DNA from: Bacteroidales bacterium UBA3543
GTDB taxonomy: Bacteria; Bacteroidota; Bacteroidia; Bacteroidales; UBA932
NCBI GenBank assembly: GCA_002376715.1
Contig: DFOK01000046.1
Coordinates: 1 to 32,238 of the forward strand
Reading direction: 5' to 3'
DNA length: 32,238 nt
A program made the translations under genes and the position numbers. Shown in pieces: positions 7,285-16,491 of the stretch; within the stretch, counting starts at the first letter, position 1, and each line of letters begins with the position of its first letter. The notes below the pieces were generated by a model. That model was given only the letters and a program-made list of their open reading frames with translations. It was not told the origin of the DNA and did no database searches.

Positions 7285-8223
7285 ATGAAACGAGTGATAT
7301 GCATAATGGTTATCGCTGTATCGCAGCTGCTCGCAGGGCAATCCCCCAAAATGAGCCGCAGCGAATATATCGCACGTTACAGTAATCTCGCAATCAAAGA
7401 AATGGCCATTTCCGGCATTCCCGCCAGCATTACTCTGGCCCAGGCTTGTTTGGAATCGGGCAACGGCAACTCCTATCTTGCAAGAGAAGGCAACAACCAT
7501 TTCGGCATCAAATGCCACGGATGGAAGGGAGAGACCATCAGACATACCGATGATGCCCCAAACGAGTGTTTCCGGAAGTACGACCATGTAGAAGAATCCT
7601 TTCGGGACCACTCCGATTTTCTCAGATATTGGGACAGATATGCATTTCTCTTTGACCTGGAACCGAATGACTACAAAGGGTGGTGCTACGGGCTGAAAAA
7701 AGCAGGTTATGCTACCGCACCTAATTATGCTGAATTACTGATATCCATCATCGAAGAGCACCGTCTTTACCAATACGACACCGTATCGCTTCTCCCCCCC
7801 TCTCCGGCCGAAGCTGAAGTCTCAGTCAGAATACATCCTACAAAGGGTTCGCCTCTCTATCGTGTCTCCCTTTACCGGGAAGTTTACAGCCGCAACAAAG
7901 TGGCTTACATTATAGCCACGGAGTATGACACATTCAAATCCCTCGCAAAAGAGTATGACCTCTTCAGATTCGAACTCTATCGTTTCAACGACCTAGACAG
8001 AAGGGCAAAAATCACTCCCGGGATGGTCATTTACCTTGAAAAGAAAAGAAAGGAGAGCGCGCGACATCTCGACCGTCATGTAGTCGAAGAGGATGAGACA
8101 CTCTGGGACATCTCTCAAAGATATGGTGTTCGCCTGAAATTCCTGCGTAAATACAACAATCTTGCTCCCGGAACGGAACCACTCCCCGGCAGTATCATTA
8201 ATTTAAGAAAAAGAATTAGATGA
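7285..8223 (+). CDS. Exported glucosaminidase-family peptidoglycan hydrolase with LysM
   Basis: A 312-residue secreted enzyme predicted to cleave glycan strands of peptidoglycan at N-acetylglucosamine. Residues 1-18 (MKRV, hydrophobic core, LLAGQS) form a signal peptide, which supports the ATG at 7285 over the Met at codon 8. The glucosaminidase domain spans about 24-165, with the likely catalytic Glu57 in ACLESGNG, then NNHFGIKC and a Y-A-T-A-P-N-Y segment near 146-152. A degenerate LysM-like segment lies at about 211-253 and a clearer LysM at about 264-310 (HVVEEDETLWDISQRYGV), which would bind the cell wall. The mltG gene starts inside its stop codon (ATGA overlap), so the two are translated together. 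Confidence 0.9.
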   Translation: MKRVICIMVIAVSQLLAGQSPKMSRSEYIARYSNLAIKEMAISGIPASITLAQACLESGNGNSYLAREGNNHFGIKCHGWKGETIRHTDDAPNECFRKYDHVEESFRDHSDFLRYWDRYAFLFDLEPNDYKGWCYGLKKAGYATAPNYAELLISIIEEHRLYQYDTVSLLPPSPAEAEVSVRIHPTKGSPLYRVSLYREVYSRNKVAYIIATEYDTFKSLAKEYDLFRFELYRFNDLDRRAKITPGMVIYLEKKRKESARHLDRHVVEEDETLWDISQRYGVRLKFLRKYNNLAPGTEPLPGSIINLRKRIR

Positions 8224-9263
8224 AACTTTATAAGAAAATCATCCTGATCGTACTGGCATCAGTGGCCACTGTCGGCATCTTGTTCGTTGGCGGTTATTAT
8301 TTCATTTTCCATAAAAACAATATCACAGAAGAGGGATACATCAGGGTTTATCGCAGTATGGAATATGACCAGGTAAGCACAGCCGTTGATACGTCGGGAA
8401 TGCTCGCCAACAAAGCTACATTTCATTTTGTGGCAAAGGTAATGGGACTCGAGGAGTCATTTAAGCCCGGCTTGTACAAGTTCAAAAAGGGGATGAACAA
8501 CAAAGCGATCGTTCGAACCATCGCCCACGGCTGGCAGACCCCGACTGACGTTACCATTACCGGATATATCCGCTCTAAGGAGAAACTGGCTCAGATACTC
8601 TCATCAAAGCTTGAGGCGGATTCAACGCTCTTCATGCAGGTATTAAGCGATACAGTATTGATGCATTCATTCGGCTTTACAGAAGCCTCCTATCCCGGAA
8701 TGATTATCCCCAATACTTACGAAATGTGGTGGACCGTGACTCCGGTGGAATTTTTGGAGAAAATGAAAAAAGAGTATGACAAATTCTGGAACGAGGAACG
8801 TTGCGCAAAAGCTGATTCCATTGGTCTGACAAAAGAGCAGGTGAGCACACTCGCTTCGATCGTCATAGAAGAGACAAAATATGAACCTGAGATGGCTACC
8901 ATAGCCGGAGTCTATATGAACAGACTGGCGAAGGGAATGAGGCTTCAAGCCGATCCTACCGTACTTTTCGCCATAGGCGACCGTTCCATCAGAAGAGTCC
9001 TCAGGACACACTTGAGTGTAGATTCACCCTACAATACCTATAAATATACAGGACTTCCTCCCGGCCCGATCACCATACCTCCCATCAGTGCACTTGAAGC
9101 CGTACTCAACTACGAGGCTCACGACTATCTCTACTTCTGCGCCAAAGAGACATTTGATGGCCAACACTCATTTGCAAAGGATTACAAACAGCATCTGAGG
9201 AATGCCAGAGCATATCACAGGGCATTTACTGCAAGAGAAAAAGCTAAAGCTACGGAGAACTAG
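8220..9263 (+). CDS. mltG: Endolytic murein transglycosylase MltG
   Basis: A 347-residue YceG/MltG protein, a membrane-anchored lytic transglycosylase that cuts nascent glycan strands and is thought to set their length. A single transmembrane helix (about 7-30) follows Lys-Leu-Tyr-Lys-Lys; the rest is periplasmic. The catalytic region reads ASIVIEETKYEPEM, with E218 in the position of the known catalytic Glu. It is followed by IAGVYMNRL, LQADPTV, SPYNTY and the LPPGPI and SFAKDYKQHL signatures of the C-terminus. Start overlaps the glucosaminidase stop as ATGA. Its stop is one base from the convergent S41 protease gene, leaving no room for a dedicated terminator. Confidence 0.96.
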   Translation: MKLYKKIILIVLASVATVGILFVGGYYFIFHKNNITEEGYIRVYRSMEYDQVSTAVDTSGMLANKATFHFVAKVMGLEESFKPGLYKFKKGMNNKAIVRTIAHGWQTPTDVTITGYIRSKEKLAQILSSKLEADSTLFMQVLSDTVLMHSFGFTEASYPGMIIPNTYEMWWTVTPVEFLEKMKKEYDKFWNEERCAKADSIGLTKEQVSTLASIVIEETKYEPEMATIAGVYMNRLAKGMRLQADPTVLFAIGDRSIRRVLRTHLSVDSPYNTYKYTGLPPGPITIPPISALEAVLNYEAHDYLYFCAKETFDGQHSFAKDYKQHLRNARAYHRAFTAREKAKATEN

Positions 9264-9264
9264 A

Positions 9265-10839
9265 TTATCTATACCCCCAATGTCTGATGACCTCCAAAGC
9301 CAAGGCAAACTCAGGGTCATTTTCCATATTGATGACACGATAGTAGGCTGTATTGCCATATAGGGACCTGGAAAGCAAAGCCTTAAGTTGTGTGGATATC
9401 AGACTGAGCGATGATGAAAGTTGGTCATAATCGGGCTCCAGACCGGATGTTCTGGCATATTCTATCAGCCCTGCAAGCAATTCATCTCCCAAATTATAAT
9501 TTGCATAAAACTCTTCAAAAGGTATTGCGGGATCGAAATCTGCCCTATGGGCATCTACATAGCGATTGATAAAACCATGGATCAAACCCCTCAGCATTAG
9601 AGCCGTATAGTAAGGAGTAACTCCTGAAGTATCTCTAGGCACAAAAAAATCAGGTATAATGCCTCCGCCGCCATAAATCTTTCTTTGGAGTTTGAGAGTG
9701 GTGAACTCAAGGGAATCATCCACTTTTATACTGTCCCTGCTGAATATCTCGCCGCTGGCGTAACGATCGGAATACTGGTGGCGGTAGTATTCGTCGCGTT
9801 TTCCCTGTTCGTAGGGAGCCTGAATTACTCTGCCCGATGGTGTATGATAACGTGCAATTGTCAGATGTATCTGAGAGCCATCGGATAAATTGAAAGCGCG
9901 CTGAACCAGTCCTTTACCAAAAGTCCTGCGGCCAATTATCACGCCTCTATCCCAATCCTGGATTGCGCCGGCAACTATTTCGCTTGAAGATGCGGAGTTT
10001 TCATCAACCAGCAGTACCAGCGGACCGTACGGGTAAAGTCCATTGCCGTAAGCATTAAAGTCACGTCTGGGGCTGTTTAATCCTTCAGTATAAAATATCA
10101 GCTGTCCCCCCGAGAGAAAGATGTTGGCCACCATTCCGGCAGAGTACAGGTATCCCCCGAAGTTGCCCCTGAGATCAAGGATTACTCCGTTTGGGTATTC
10201 TTCGGAGAGAGTGTGTATGCTTCTGGTTACTTCCAGTGGGGATTCCATTGCAAAGCGACTCAATCTGACATAAACGATGCCCGGTTCGGGCATATATGCG
10301 GCATCCACACTTATGATAGGTATTTTATCCCTTATAATGACATATGAAAGGGTGTCACTTATCCCTTTTCTTATCAGTTCTATTGTAACTTTGGTACCTT
10401 TTCTTCCTCTGAGAAGCTTCTGGATGGCAGTTGTAGACATCGCAACCCCGGCTATAGTCCTTCCGTCAGCCCTTATGAACTTATCTCCCGGCAGGATGCC
10501 TGCTGAATCTGAGGGTCCGTCGGTCACCACAGACTGCACTGTAAGAGTATCATCAATCATAAGATACTCTATACCTATCCCCTCAAAAGAGCTATTGAGT
10601 GACTCATTTGCAGAGAAGACCTGATCTGCAGGTATGAAAGTGGAGTGAGGATCCAGTTCAAGCAGTGTTTTTGAGATAGCATTGTCCACCAGATGGTGGA
10701 TATTTACCGTGTCAATGTATTTGGAGTTGATGATTTCAAGTACCTCTTTAAGACGGCTACTCTGAGATTGAGCAGAGAGCCTTGGAGCCAACAGTACAGT
10801 CAGCGAGAGTACAAGTATTATGGTGATAGTTCTTTTCAT
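9265..10839 (-). CDS. S41-family C-terminal processing peptidase with PDZ domain
   Basis: A 524-residue exported protease of the CtpA/Tsp group. A signal peptide covers about 1-23 (ending LSAQS). Then come an N-terminal helical region with LDPHSTFIP (62-70), a PDZ domain at about 82-165 (FEGIGIEY, AGILPGD), and the S41 catalytic core at about 185-345. The catalytic Ser/Lys pair is visible: Ser in the NSASSSEIVAGA segment (281-292, probably S284) and Lys309 in GRRTFGKG. VILDLRGNFGG (219-229) is the usual oxyanion-region strand. Its C-terminal 150 residues are Bacteroidota-like and of unknown role. It lies 3 nt after rnz in a probable rpsA-rnz-S41 transcript. Confidence 0.92.
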   Translation of the reverse strand: MKRTITIILVLSLTVLLAPRLSAQSQSSRLKEVLEIINSKYIDTVNIHHLVDNAISKTLLELDPHSTFIPADQVFSANESLNSSFEGIGIEYLMIDDTLTVQSVVTDGPSDSAGILPGDKFIRADGRTIAGVAMSTTAIQKLLRGRKGTKVTIELIRKGISDTLSYVIIRDKIPIISVDAAYMPEPGIVYVRLSRFAMESPLEVTRSIHTLSEEYPNGVILDLRGNFGGYLYSAGMVANIFLSGGQLIFYTEGLNSPRRDFNAYGNGLYPYGPLVLLVDENSASSSEIVAGAIQDWDRGVIIGRRTFGKGLVQRAFNLSDGSQIHLTIARYHTPSGRVIQAPYEQGKRDEYYRHQYSDRYASGEIFSRDSIKVDDSLEFTTLKLQRKIYGGGGIIPDFFVPRDTSGVTPYYTALMLRGLIHGFINRYVDAHRADFDPAIPFEEFYANYNLGDELLAGLIEYARTSGLEPDYDQLSSSLSLISTQLKALLSRSLYGNTAYYRVINMENDPEFALALEVIRHWGYR

Positions 10840-10842
10840 TCT

Positions 10843-11778
10843 CTATTCTGCGGAATACCTGACAAGTGGTATATCAAATTTCATACCCTCCTGAGCCAGT
10901 TCCGTTGCCGGGAAAATGGCCTGTGCCTCTTTCAAAATAATATTAAGATCTCTGTATCTGGATGAAAAATGACCTATTACCAATCTGCCGACTTCGGCTT
11001 CAAGTGCAACTGAAGCGGCCTGGGATCCTGTGGAATGAAATGTCATTCGGGCCATTTCAAGAAGATCTTCAGCAAACGTCGCCTCGTGATAGAGCAGGTC
11101 TACACCACGGATGTAGGAAGCCAGTTCAGCGAACGGAGCGGTGTCACTACAATATGCCAGCGAACGCCCTTTATAGGGGATGTAGGTATACTCATCAACT
11201 TTGAGCATTTGTCCATCCGGCCTGATCACATCCTCGCCTCTTTTGAGAGTACCTATCTCAGCCAATGTGAGATTGTCGGCCTTTATTTTCCATTTATGGA
11301 TATTTCTGGCTGGTTCTTTTTCCCTGAAAAGAAACCCGAATGCATCTACCCTGTGGTTAAGGCCGAAGGCACTCACCTCAACGGATTTGCCTTCGTAAAT
11401 AACCCGAGGCACTAGGGATGTAAGCGGTACGTGTATTATTTCAAATACTACACCTTCTCCAAAATGCTCCATAAAAAAGGTAAGTATCCCTGCAAATCCG
11501 ATGGGTGCATATACATACAAAGGTGCAGTTCTGCCCATAAGTGCCATAGTGGAAACAAGTCCAAAAAATCCGAACAGATGGTCTCCATGGAGGTGTGAAA
11601 TAAAAATCCTGTCGATTTTTACATGAGAGAAACCGTAGCGGGAGAGTTGGAGCTGTGTGCCCTCACCGCAGTCTATCAAAAACAAACGCCCGTGTATTCT
11701 CAATACATGGGCGCTTGGATATTTGTTGGCAACGGGACGGGCTGATGCCGTTCCCATTGTCGTTAGGGAGAAATCCAT
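10843..11778 (-). CDS. rnz: Ribonuclease Z
   Basis: A 311-residue metallo-beta-lactamase-fold endonuclease that trims the 3' trailer of tRNA precursors so that CCA can be added. The metal-binding motif HLHGDH (62-67) is intact, and the N-terminal LTTMGTASARP (5-15) and LIDCGEGTQLQ segments are classic. Further features are the flexible-arm region, the DTAPF segment, the HEATF motif and a C-terminal GHFSSRY with the last metal His. It starts 6 nt after the rpsA stop and ends 3 nt before the S41 gene. The encoded tRNAs in this window lack genomic CCA, consistent with a need for this enzyme. Confidence 0.96.
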   Translation of the reverse strand: MDFSLTTMGTASARPVANKYPSAHVLRIHGRLFLIDCGEGTQLQLSRYGFSHVKIDRIFISHLHGDHLFGFFGLVSTMALMGRTAPLYVYAPIGFAGILTFFMEHFGEGVVFEIIHVPLTSLVPRVIYEGKSVEVSAFGLNHRVDAFGFLFREKEPARNIHKWKIKADNLTLAEIGTLKRGEDVIRPDGQMLKVDEYTYIPYKGRSLAYCSDTAPFAELASYIRGVDLLYHEATFAEDLLEMARMTFHSTGSQAASVALEAEVGRLVIGHFSSRYRDLNIILKEAQAIFPATELAQEGMKFDIPLVRYSAE

Positions 11779-11784
11779 GCAGGA

Positions 11785-13683
11785 TTATTCGTTCTCTCTG
11801 CTCTCCATCTCACTCTTAAGGGCAGCAAGCTCCGAAATATCACCCAAAGTAGTCTTCTCGAGATTAGCTTTGAGTTTCTTTACTGCTTTCTGAGTTGAGG
11901 TGGCCTCTGAGTCACTCTCTTTTCTTTTATCACGGCTCTCTTCTTTCTTTGCTTCTTCAAAGAGTTTGGTGTGTGACAGGGTAATCTTCCTGTTGTTCTT
12001 GTTGAACTCCATAACTCTGAACTGAAGAACTTCATCCACCTTTGCAGTAGTACCGTCTTCTTTTACAAGGTTCCTGGCTGAAGCATAACCTTCAATGCCA
12101 TGCTCCAGAGTGATGGTAGCGCCCCTGTCAACAAATGCTTTGACAGTACCCTCATGAACTGAACCTACTGTAAAGAGTGACTCGTACTCGTCCCAGGGAT
12201 TTTCCTCGATCTGCTTGTGACCAAGGCTGAGACGACGATTGTCCTGGTCCATTTCTAGAACCACAACTTCAAGAGAGTCACCAATTGAAGTGAACTCTGA
12301 AGGGTGCTTGATCTTTTTAGTCCAGGAAAGGTCACTGATGTGAACAAGCCCGTCAACACCTTCTTCAAGCTCTACGAATATACCGAAGTTGGTAAAATTG
12401 CGAACTGTAGCCGTATGTTTGGAATTAATGGGATATTTCTCTGAAATGGTAGCCCATGGATCGGGTTTAAGCTGTTTAATACCGAGAGACATCTTGCGCT
12501 CTTCGCGATCAAGAGTCAGAATGCAAGCCTCTACCTCTTCGCCAACCTTGAGAAAGTCCTGTGCACTGCGAAGGTGGAGTGACCACGACATCTCCGATAC
12601 GTGGATCAAACCTTCAACGCCGGGCTGAATCTCTACGAATGCTCCGTAGTCAGCGATAACAACCACGCGGCCGGTAACCTTGTCTCCCACCTGGAGATTT
12701 TCATCGAGAGCATCCCAGGGATGAGGATAAAGTTGCTTAAGACCAAGTGCTATCCTCTTTCTCTGCTCATCAAAGTCAAGAATGAAAACATTGATCTTCT
12801 GGTCAAGCTCTACTACCTCTTCCGGGTGGTTGATTCTACCCCAAGAAAGGTCAGTAATGTGAATGAGACCGTCAATACCGCCAAGGTCTACGAACACACC
12901 ATAGGAGGTGATGTTCTTAACAGTACCTTCAACAATATTGCCCTTCTCGAGTTTCTTCATCATTTCAGCTCTCTGAGCCTCAAGTTCTGCCTCTACGAGA
13001 GCCTTGTGCGATACCACGACATTACGGAACTCGTGATTGATCTTGACGATCTTAAGGGTCATGGTTTTACCGACGTAGGCATCGTAATCCCTGATGGGTT
13101 TGATATCAATCTGTGAACCGGGGAGAAATGCCTCGATACCGAATACGTCAACGATCATACCGCCTTTGGTACGACATTTCACGAAGCCTTCGATAATCTC
13201 TTCCTTATCATATGCCTCATTGATCTTATCCCATGCACGAAGTGAGCGTGCTCTCTTATGGGAAAGGATAAGCTGTCCCCTTTTGTCTTCTGCGTTCTCT
13301 ACGAATACCTCAACCTTGTCGCCTACCTGGAGGTTGGGATTGTAACGGAACTCGGAAATGTTGATTACACCTTCGCTCTTGTAACCGATGTTCACAACAA
13401 CTTCCCTTTTGTCTTTTGCAACCACTACACCTTCTACAACTTCGTTCTCATTGACGCGTGAAAGGGTCTGGCTGTAACTTTCCTCTATGGCTGCCCTATC
13501 GGCATCATAGAAATTTTCGCTTTCGAATGCATCCCAGTCAAATGTGCTGTTGTCAGCTGATGCATTACTTTGTTTTGCGGCCTTTGGGGCCTCTTCTGCA
13601 GTCTCGATGGGAGTTTCTTCCAGTTCCGGTGTTTCTATCGGAGCCTGCTCCTCTACTGCAACATCTTTCAATTCTTCACTCAT
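11785..13683 (-). CDS. rpsA: 30S ribosomal protein S1 (six S1 domains)
   Basis: A 632-residue S1 protein that binds mRNA on the 30S subunit, important in a phylum that mostly lacks Shine-Dalgarno pairing. An acidic, Pro/Glu/Ala-rich N-terminal extension (about 1-75) precedes six OB-fold S1 repeats at about 80-143, 163-226, 248-316, 333-403, 421-488 and 508-571. Repeats 3-5 are best conserved (YGVFVDLGGIDGLIHITDLS and related). A charged Lys/Glu-rich tail (about 575-632) ends the protein. Upstream is a full promoter and a leader of about 65 nt, with an inverted repeat over the -33 element. The downstream rnz and S41 genes are 6 and 3 nt away. Confidence 0.97.
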   Translation of the reverse strand: MSEELKDVAVEEQAPIETPELEETPIETAEEAPKAAKQSNASADNSTFDWDAFESENFYDADRAAIEESYSQTLSRVNENEVVEGVVVAKDKREVVVNIGYKSEGVINISEFRYNPNLQVGDKVEVFVENAEDKRGQLILSHKRARSLRAWDKINEAYDKEEIIEGFVKCRTKGGMIVDVFGIEAFLPGSQIDIKPIRDYDAYVGKTMTLKIVKINHEFRNVVVSHKALVEAELEAQRAEMMKKLEKGNIVEGTVKNITSYGVFVDLGGIDGLIHITDLSWGRINHPEEVVELDQKINVFILDFDEQRKRIALGLKQLYPHPWDALDENLQVGDKVTGRVVVIADYGAFVEIQPGVEGLIHVSEMSWSLHLRSAQDFLKVGEEVEACILTLDREERKMSLGIKQLKPDPWATISEKYPINSKHTATVRNFTNFGIFVELEEGVDGLVHISDLSWTKKIKHPSEFTSIGDSLEVVVLEMDQDNRRLSLGHKQIEENPWDEYESLFTVGSVHEGTVKAFVDRGATITLEHGIEGYASARNLVKEDGTTAKVDEVLQFRVMEFNKNNRKITLSHTKLFEEAKKEESRDKRKESDSEATSTQKAVKKLKANLEKTTLGDISELAALKSEMESRENE

Positions 13684-13754
13684 TTGGTTAAAAATAATTT
13701 GTTTTGTAACAAGTAGTTAGACTTTATTTATAGATCCCTTTTATCCGGGGCGTG

Positions 13755-13786
13755 CAAAAGTAGTCACTATTTCAAACAAATGCAAA
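13755..13786 (-). promoter_or_regulatory. rpsA promoter
   Basis: On the minus strand, TTTG (13786-13783), a 20-nt spacer and TACTTTTG (13762-13755) match the Bacteroidota consensus fully. The predicted start is near 13749, giving a leader of about 65 nt before the rpsA ATG at 13683. Confidence 0.8.
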
Positions 13787-13798
13787 AAATGTTTGCAT
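13780..13798. repeat. Perfect 7-bp inverted repeat between rpsA and the S9 peptidase gene
   Basis: ATGCAAA (13780-13786), 5-nt spacer AAATG, TTTGCAT (13792-13798). The left arm contains the rpsA -33 element, and the repeat sits 10 bp upstream of the divergent -7 element at 13808. The geometry is that of an operator for a dimeric regulator, but chance in AT-rich DNA is possible. Confidence 0.45.
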
Positions 13799-13807
13799 AT
13801 TTTTTAT

Positions 13808-13815
13808 TATTTTTG
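13808..13815 (+). promoter_or_regulatory. Possible -7 element for the S9 peptidase gene
   Basis: TATTTTTG fits TAnnTTTG and ends 32 nt before the ATG at 13848. There is no TTTG at the right distance; the nearest (13792-13795) leaves only 12 nt. Confidence 0.4.
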
Positions 13816-13847
13816 CCCATTGCCAAAATTAAAATCCAAAACATATC

Positions 13848-16448
13848 ATGAACCACTTCAAACATCTCATTTTCACGACAGTTGCGGCAATTATATCACT
13901 GACCGCATTCGCACAGGACATCAAATACCAAATGCCCCCTAAGGAAATTGCAGAAATCATCATGTCCAAACCTTTTCCCAATGTAACATTCAGTCCCGAC
14001 AATACGCGCGGAATCATAGCGGAGAGAGAGTGCGCTCTTGTGCCCCTCGCCACTCTTGCGGCTGAAGAACTACGTATTGGTGGCATACGCATCAATCCCC
14101 GCAATTTCACGCAAACACGTGAATCATTCTTCAACACGGTCACTCTGCTTGATGTCGCGACCGGAGGCTTGACACAGATTGCCGACTTACCTTCGGATGC
14201 GATGATTCGCGATATCAAATGGTCCCCTGGCGGCAAATACTTTTGCTTTCTAAATGAGACTTCAAATGAGATGGAGCTCTGGCGTGTGAATGTCACGGAT
14301 CCGACTCCTAAAGCAGCCAAAATCAACAGATTCAAAGTCAACACTACTATTTCCAACGGAAATGCATACGAGTTTCTTGACGATGAGAGAATAATATACA
14401 AAAGCGTACCTGAGGACATCGGTCCGGTACCCACTCCGACCCTTCCCGACGGTCCAATTGTCCAGGAAAACCTTGGAGAAAGGAATTCCGTAAGGACATT
14501 TCAGGACCTGCTCTCCTCACCTTTCGACAAAGTACTCTATGACTACTATTGCACAGTAGTATTCGCCATATATGATAACGGAAAAACAGCGACTGCCGGC
14601 CCCAAAGGAGTGGTACGTGATTATGACATCTCCCCCGACTCTCGTTATATGATGGTCACAACCGAACAACACCCCTACTCGTACATGGAAGGACATAATT
14701 CTTTCCCGAGCATTCGCGAAATCCGCACCATCTCAGGAGAGACCATCGTCGTGCTAAGCGATACCAATAAGGAGAAGGCAGAAAAAGCACTCCGAGACAA
14801 AGCTCCTAAAGACACCTCCGCAACCGGAATACCCGAGCCTCCGCGCAAACTCGGCTTCGAATGGAGAAGCGATATGTCGGCTACCCTGGTATGGAGAGAA
14901 GGAGAATCCGAGCGATCACCATTTGCGGCACCCGATCCGGATACCGACAATAAGGAAGAGCAGCCTGAAAAAACCTTTACCGACAAAATATACCAATGTT
15001 CCGAACCCTTCAACCTCGATGACAAGCAACTGGTATTAGCCCCTGAATATAGGATAGGACGCATTACCTGGGGGAATTCCCAACTTGCAGTATATACGGA
15101 GAGTTCGCAAAAACAGAAATTCAGCAGGACGATAGCATTCACTCCCTGCGACACCATAGCACCGAAACATATTCTATTTACTGAAAGTACAGATGTAGAC
15201 ACTTTGGGCAATTTTCCGGTTTACGGACGCTTTTGGACTATACCAAATCAATACGGCAGAAGAGTGCTTTACACCGACAGCAAATGTTCCCATTTATTCC
15301 TCAATGACACCAGACGTCCGGATGCAGAGGGTGACAGAATGTCTTTCATAGACAAAATAACCATCAAAAATGGCGAAATAGAGAATCTCTGGAGCGGGGC
15401 CGCACCCTATCAGGAGCGCGTGATAGCCATTACTGATTTCAATCGCCTCAAATTCATCTCCGAAAGGCAGTCCATAAGTGAAGTTCCTAACTACTATGCA
15501 GTAGATATCAGAAACAGAAAGAATACTCACAGACAGTTTACCTTCTTTGAAAATCCTGTGCCCATCCTAAGTGGAGTAACGAGGAATTTTGTCACCTATA
15601 AACGTGCAGACGGGGTTACGCTTAGCGCTAACCTTTGGTTGCCCGCAGGATACGATCAAGAAAGAGATGGTAAACTTCCCGTGCTGATGTGGGGCTATCC
15701 ATACGAATTTAAAAGCGTAGCCGAGGCGGAAAAGAGTCGCCCTGCCAGATACAATTTCCTCAGACCGGGTTATGGTTCTGCAGTGCTCTGGGTTACTCAG
15801 GGCTATGCAGTAATGGATGGCATTTCCATGTATATAATATCTGAAACCAAAGACAAAGAGCCCAACGATGTCTTCATTAGTCAGTTGATAATGAATGCAG
15901 AGGCTGCCATCAATTTCGTTGATTCCATCGGAGTCGGGGATAGAGACAGGATTGCCATCGGAGGCCACTCCTACGGCGGATTTATGACTGCCAACCTGCT
16001 TGCTCACACCGACCTGTTCAAAGCCGGCATTGCACGTAGCGGTGCTTACAACAGATCCCTTACCCCGTTCGGATTCCAGAGTGAAAGAAGAAATTACTGG
16101 AAAGCGAAGGAGGTATATGACAAGATGTCGCCCTTCAATTATGCCGACAAGCTCAAAACGCCCATTTTGATTATCCACGGCCAGATGGATAATAATACCG
16201 GCACATTCCCCATCCAGTCAGAGCGTCTCTACCACGCCGTTGCCGGTCACGGCGGAACAGCCAGATACCTGCAGCTCCCCTACGAGAGTCACGGCTATTC
16301 CGCTTATGAAAATGTGATGCATATGCTCTACGAAACGGATACCTGGTTGGCAAAATGGCTCTCACCTGAAGAGGTGGCCAAGGTAAAGGAGAGACAGAAG
16401 AAGGAGCAGGAGAGAAAAGATAAAGCTAAAGACAAAAAGAACGAATAA
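13848..16448 (+). CDS. Exported prolyl oligopeptidase-family (S9, glutamyl endopeptidase-like) peptidase
   Basis: An 866-residue secreted serine peptidase. Signal peptide about 1-22 (ending AFAQD). Residues about 50-590 form the beta-propeller region, and about 600-840 the alpha/beta-hydrolase catalytic domain. The triad is complete: Ser708 in GGHSYGG, Asp781 in GQMDNNTG and His815 in ESHGY. The stretch after the Ser (IARSGAYNRSLTPFGFQ) and the His region resemble the S9D glutamyl endopeptidases, including the chloroplast enzyme, as I recall them; specificity for Glu is inference. A highly charged Lys/Glu tail (about 843-866) ends the protein. It stands alone upstream of prfA, with a 43-nt gap holding a prfA -7 element. 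Confidence 0.9.
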   Translation: MNHFKHLIFTTVAAIISLTAFAQDIKYQMPPKEIAEIIMSKPFPNVTFSPDNTRGIIAERECALVPLATLAAEELRIGGIRINPRNFTQTRESFFNTVTLLDVATGGLTQIADLPSDAMIRDIKWSPGGKYFCFLNETSNEMELWRVNVTDPTPKAAKINRFKVNTTISNGNAYEFLDDERIIYKSVPEDIGPVPTPTLPDGPIVQENLGERNSVRTFQDLLSSPFDKVLYDYYCTVVFAIYDNGKTATAGPKGVVRDYDISPDSRYMMVTTEQHPYSYMEGHNSFPSIREIRTISGETIVVLSDTNKEKAEKALRDKAPKDTSATGIPEPPRKLGFEWRSDMSATLVWREGESERSPFAAPDPDTDNKEEQPEKTFTDKIYQCSEPFNLDDKQLVLAPEYRIGRITWGNSQLAVYTESSQKQKFSRTIAFTPCDTIAPKHILFTESTDVDTLGNFPVYGRFWTIPNQYGRRVLYTDSKCSHLFLNDTRRPDAEGDRMSFIDKITIKNGEIENLWSGAAPYQERVIAITDFNRLKFISERQSISEVPNYYAVDIRNRKNTHRQFTFFENPVPILSGVTRNFVTYKRADGVTLSANLWLPAGYDQERDGKLPVLMWGYPYEFKSVAEAEKSRPARYNFLRPGYGSAVLWVTQGYAVMDGISMYIISETKDKEPNDVFISQLIMNAEAAINFVDSIGVGDRDRIAIGGHSYGGFMTANLLAHTDLFKAGIARSGAYNRSLTPFGFQSERRNYWKAKEVYDKMSPFNYADKLKTPILIIHGQMDNNTGTFPIQSERLYHAVAGHGGTARYLQLPYESHGYSAYENVMHMLYETDTWLAKWLSPEEVAKVKERQKKEQERKDKAKDKKNE

Positions 16449-16460
16449 TCCCTTTTTTTA

Positions 16461-16468
16461 TATCTTTG
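16461..16468 (+). promoter_or_regulatory. Possible -7 element for prfA
   Basis: TATCTTTG is an exact TAnnTTTG match ending 23 nt before the prfA ATG. No -33 TTTG is found at 19-21 nt upstream, where the S9 peptidase gene ends. Confidence 0.4.
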
Positions 16469-16491
16469 CGGCGAAATTTTGAAAATAGATT

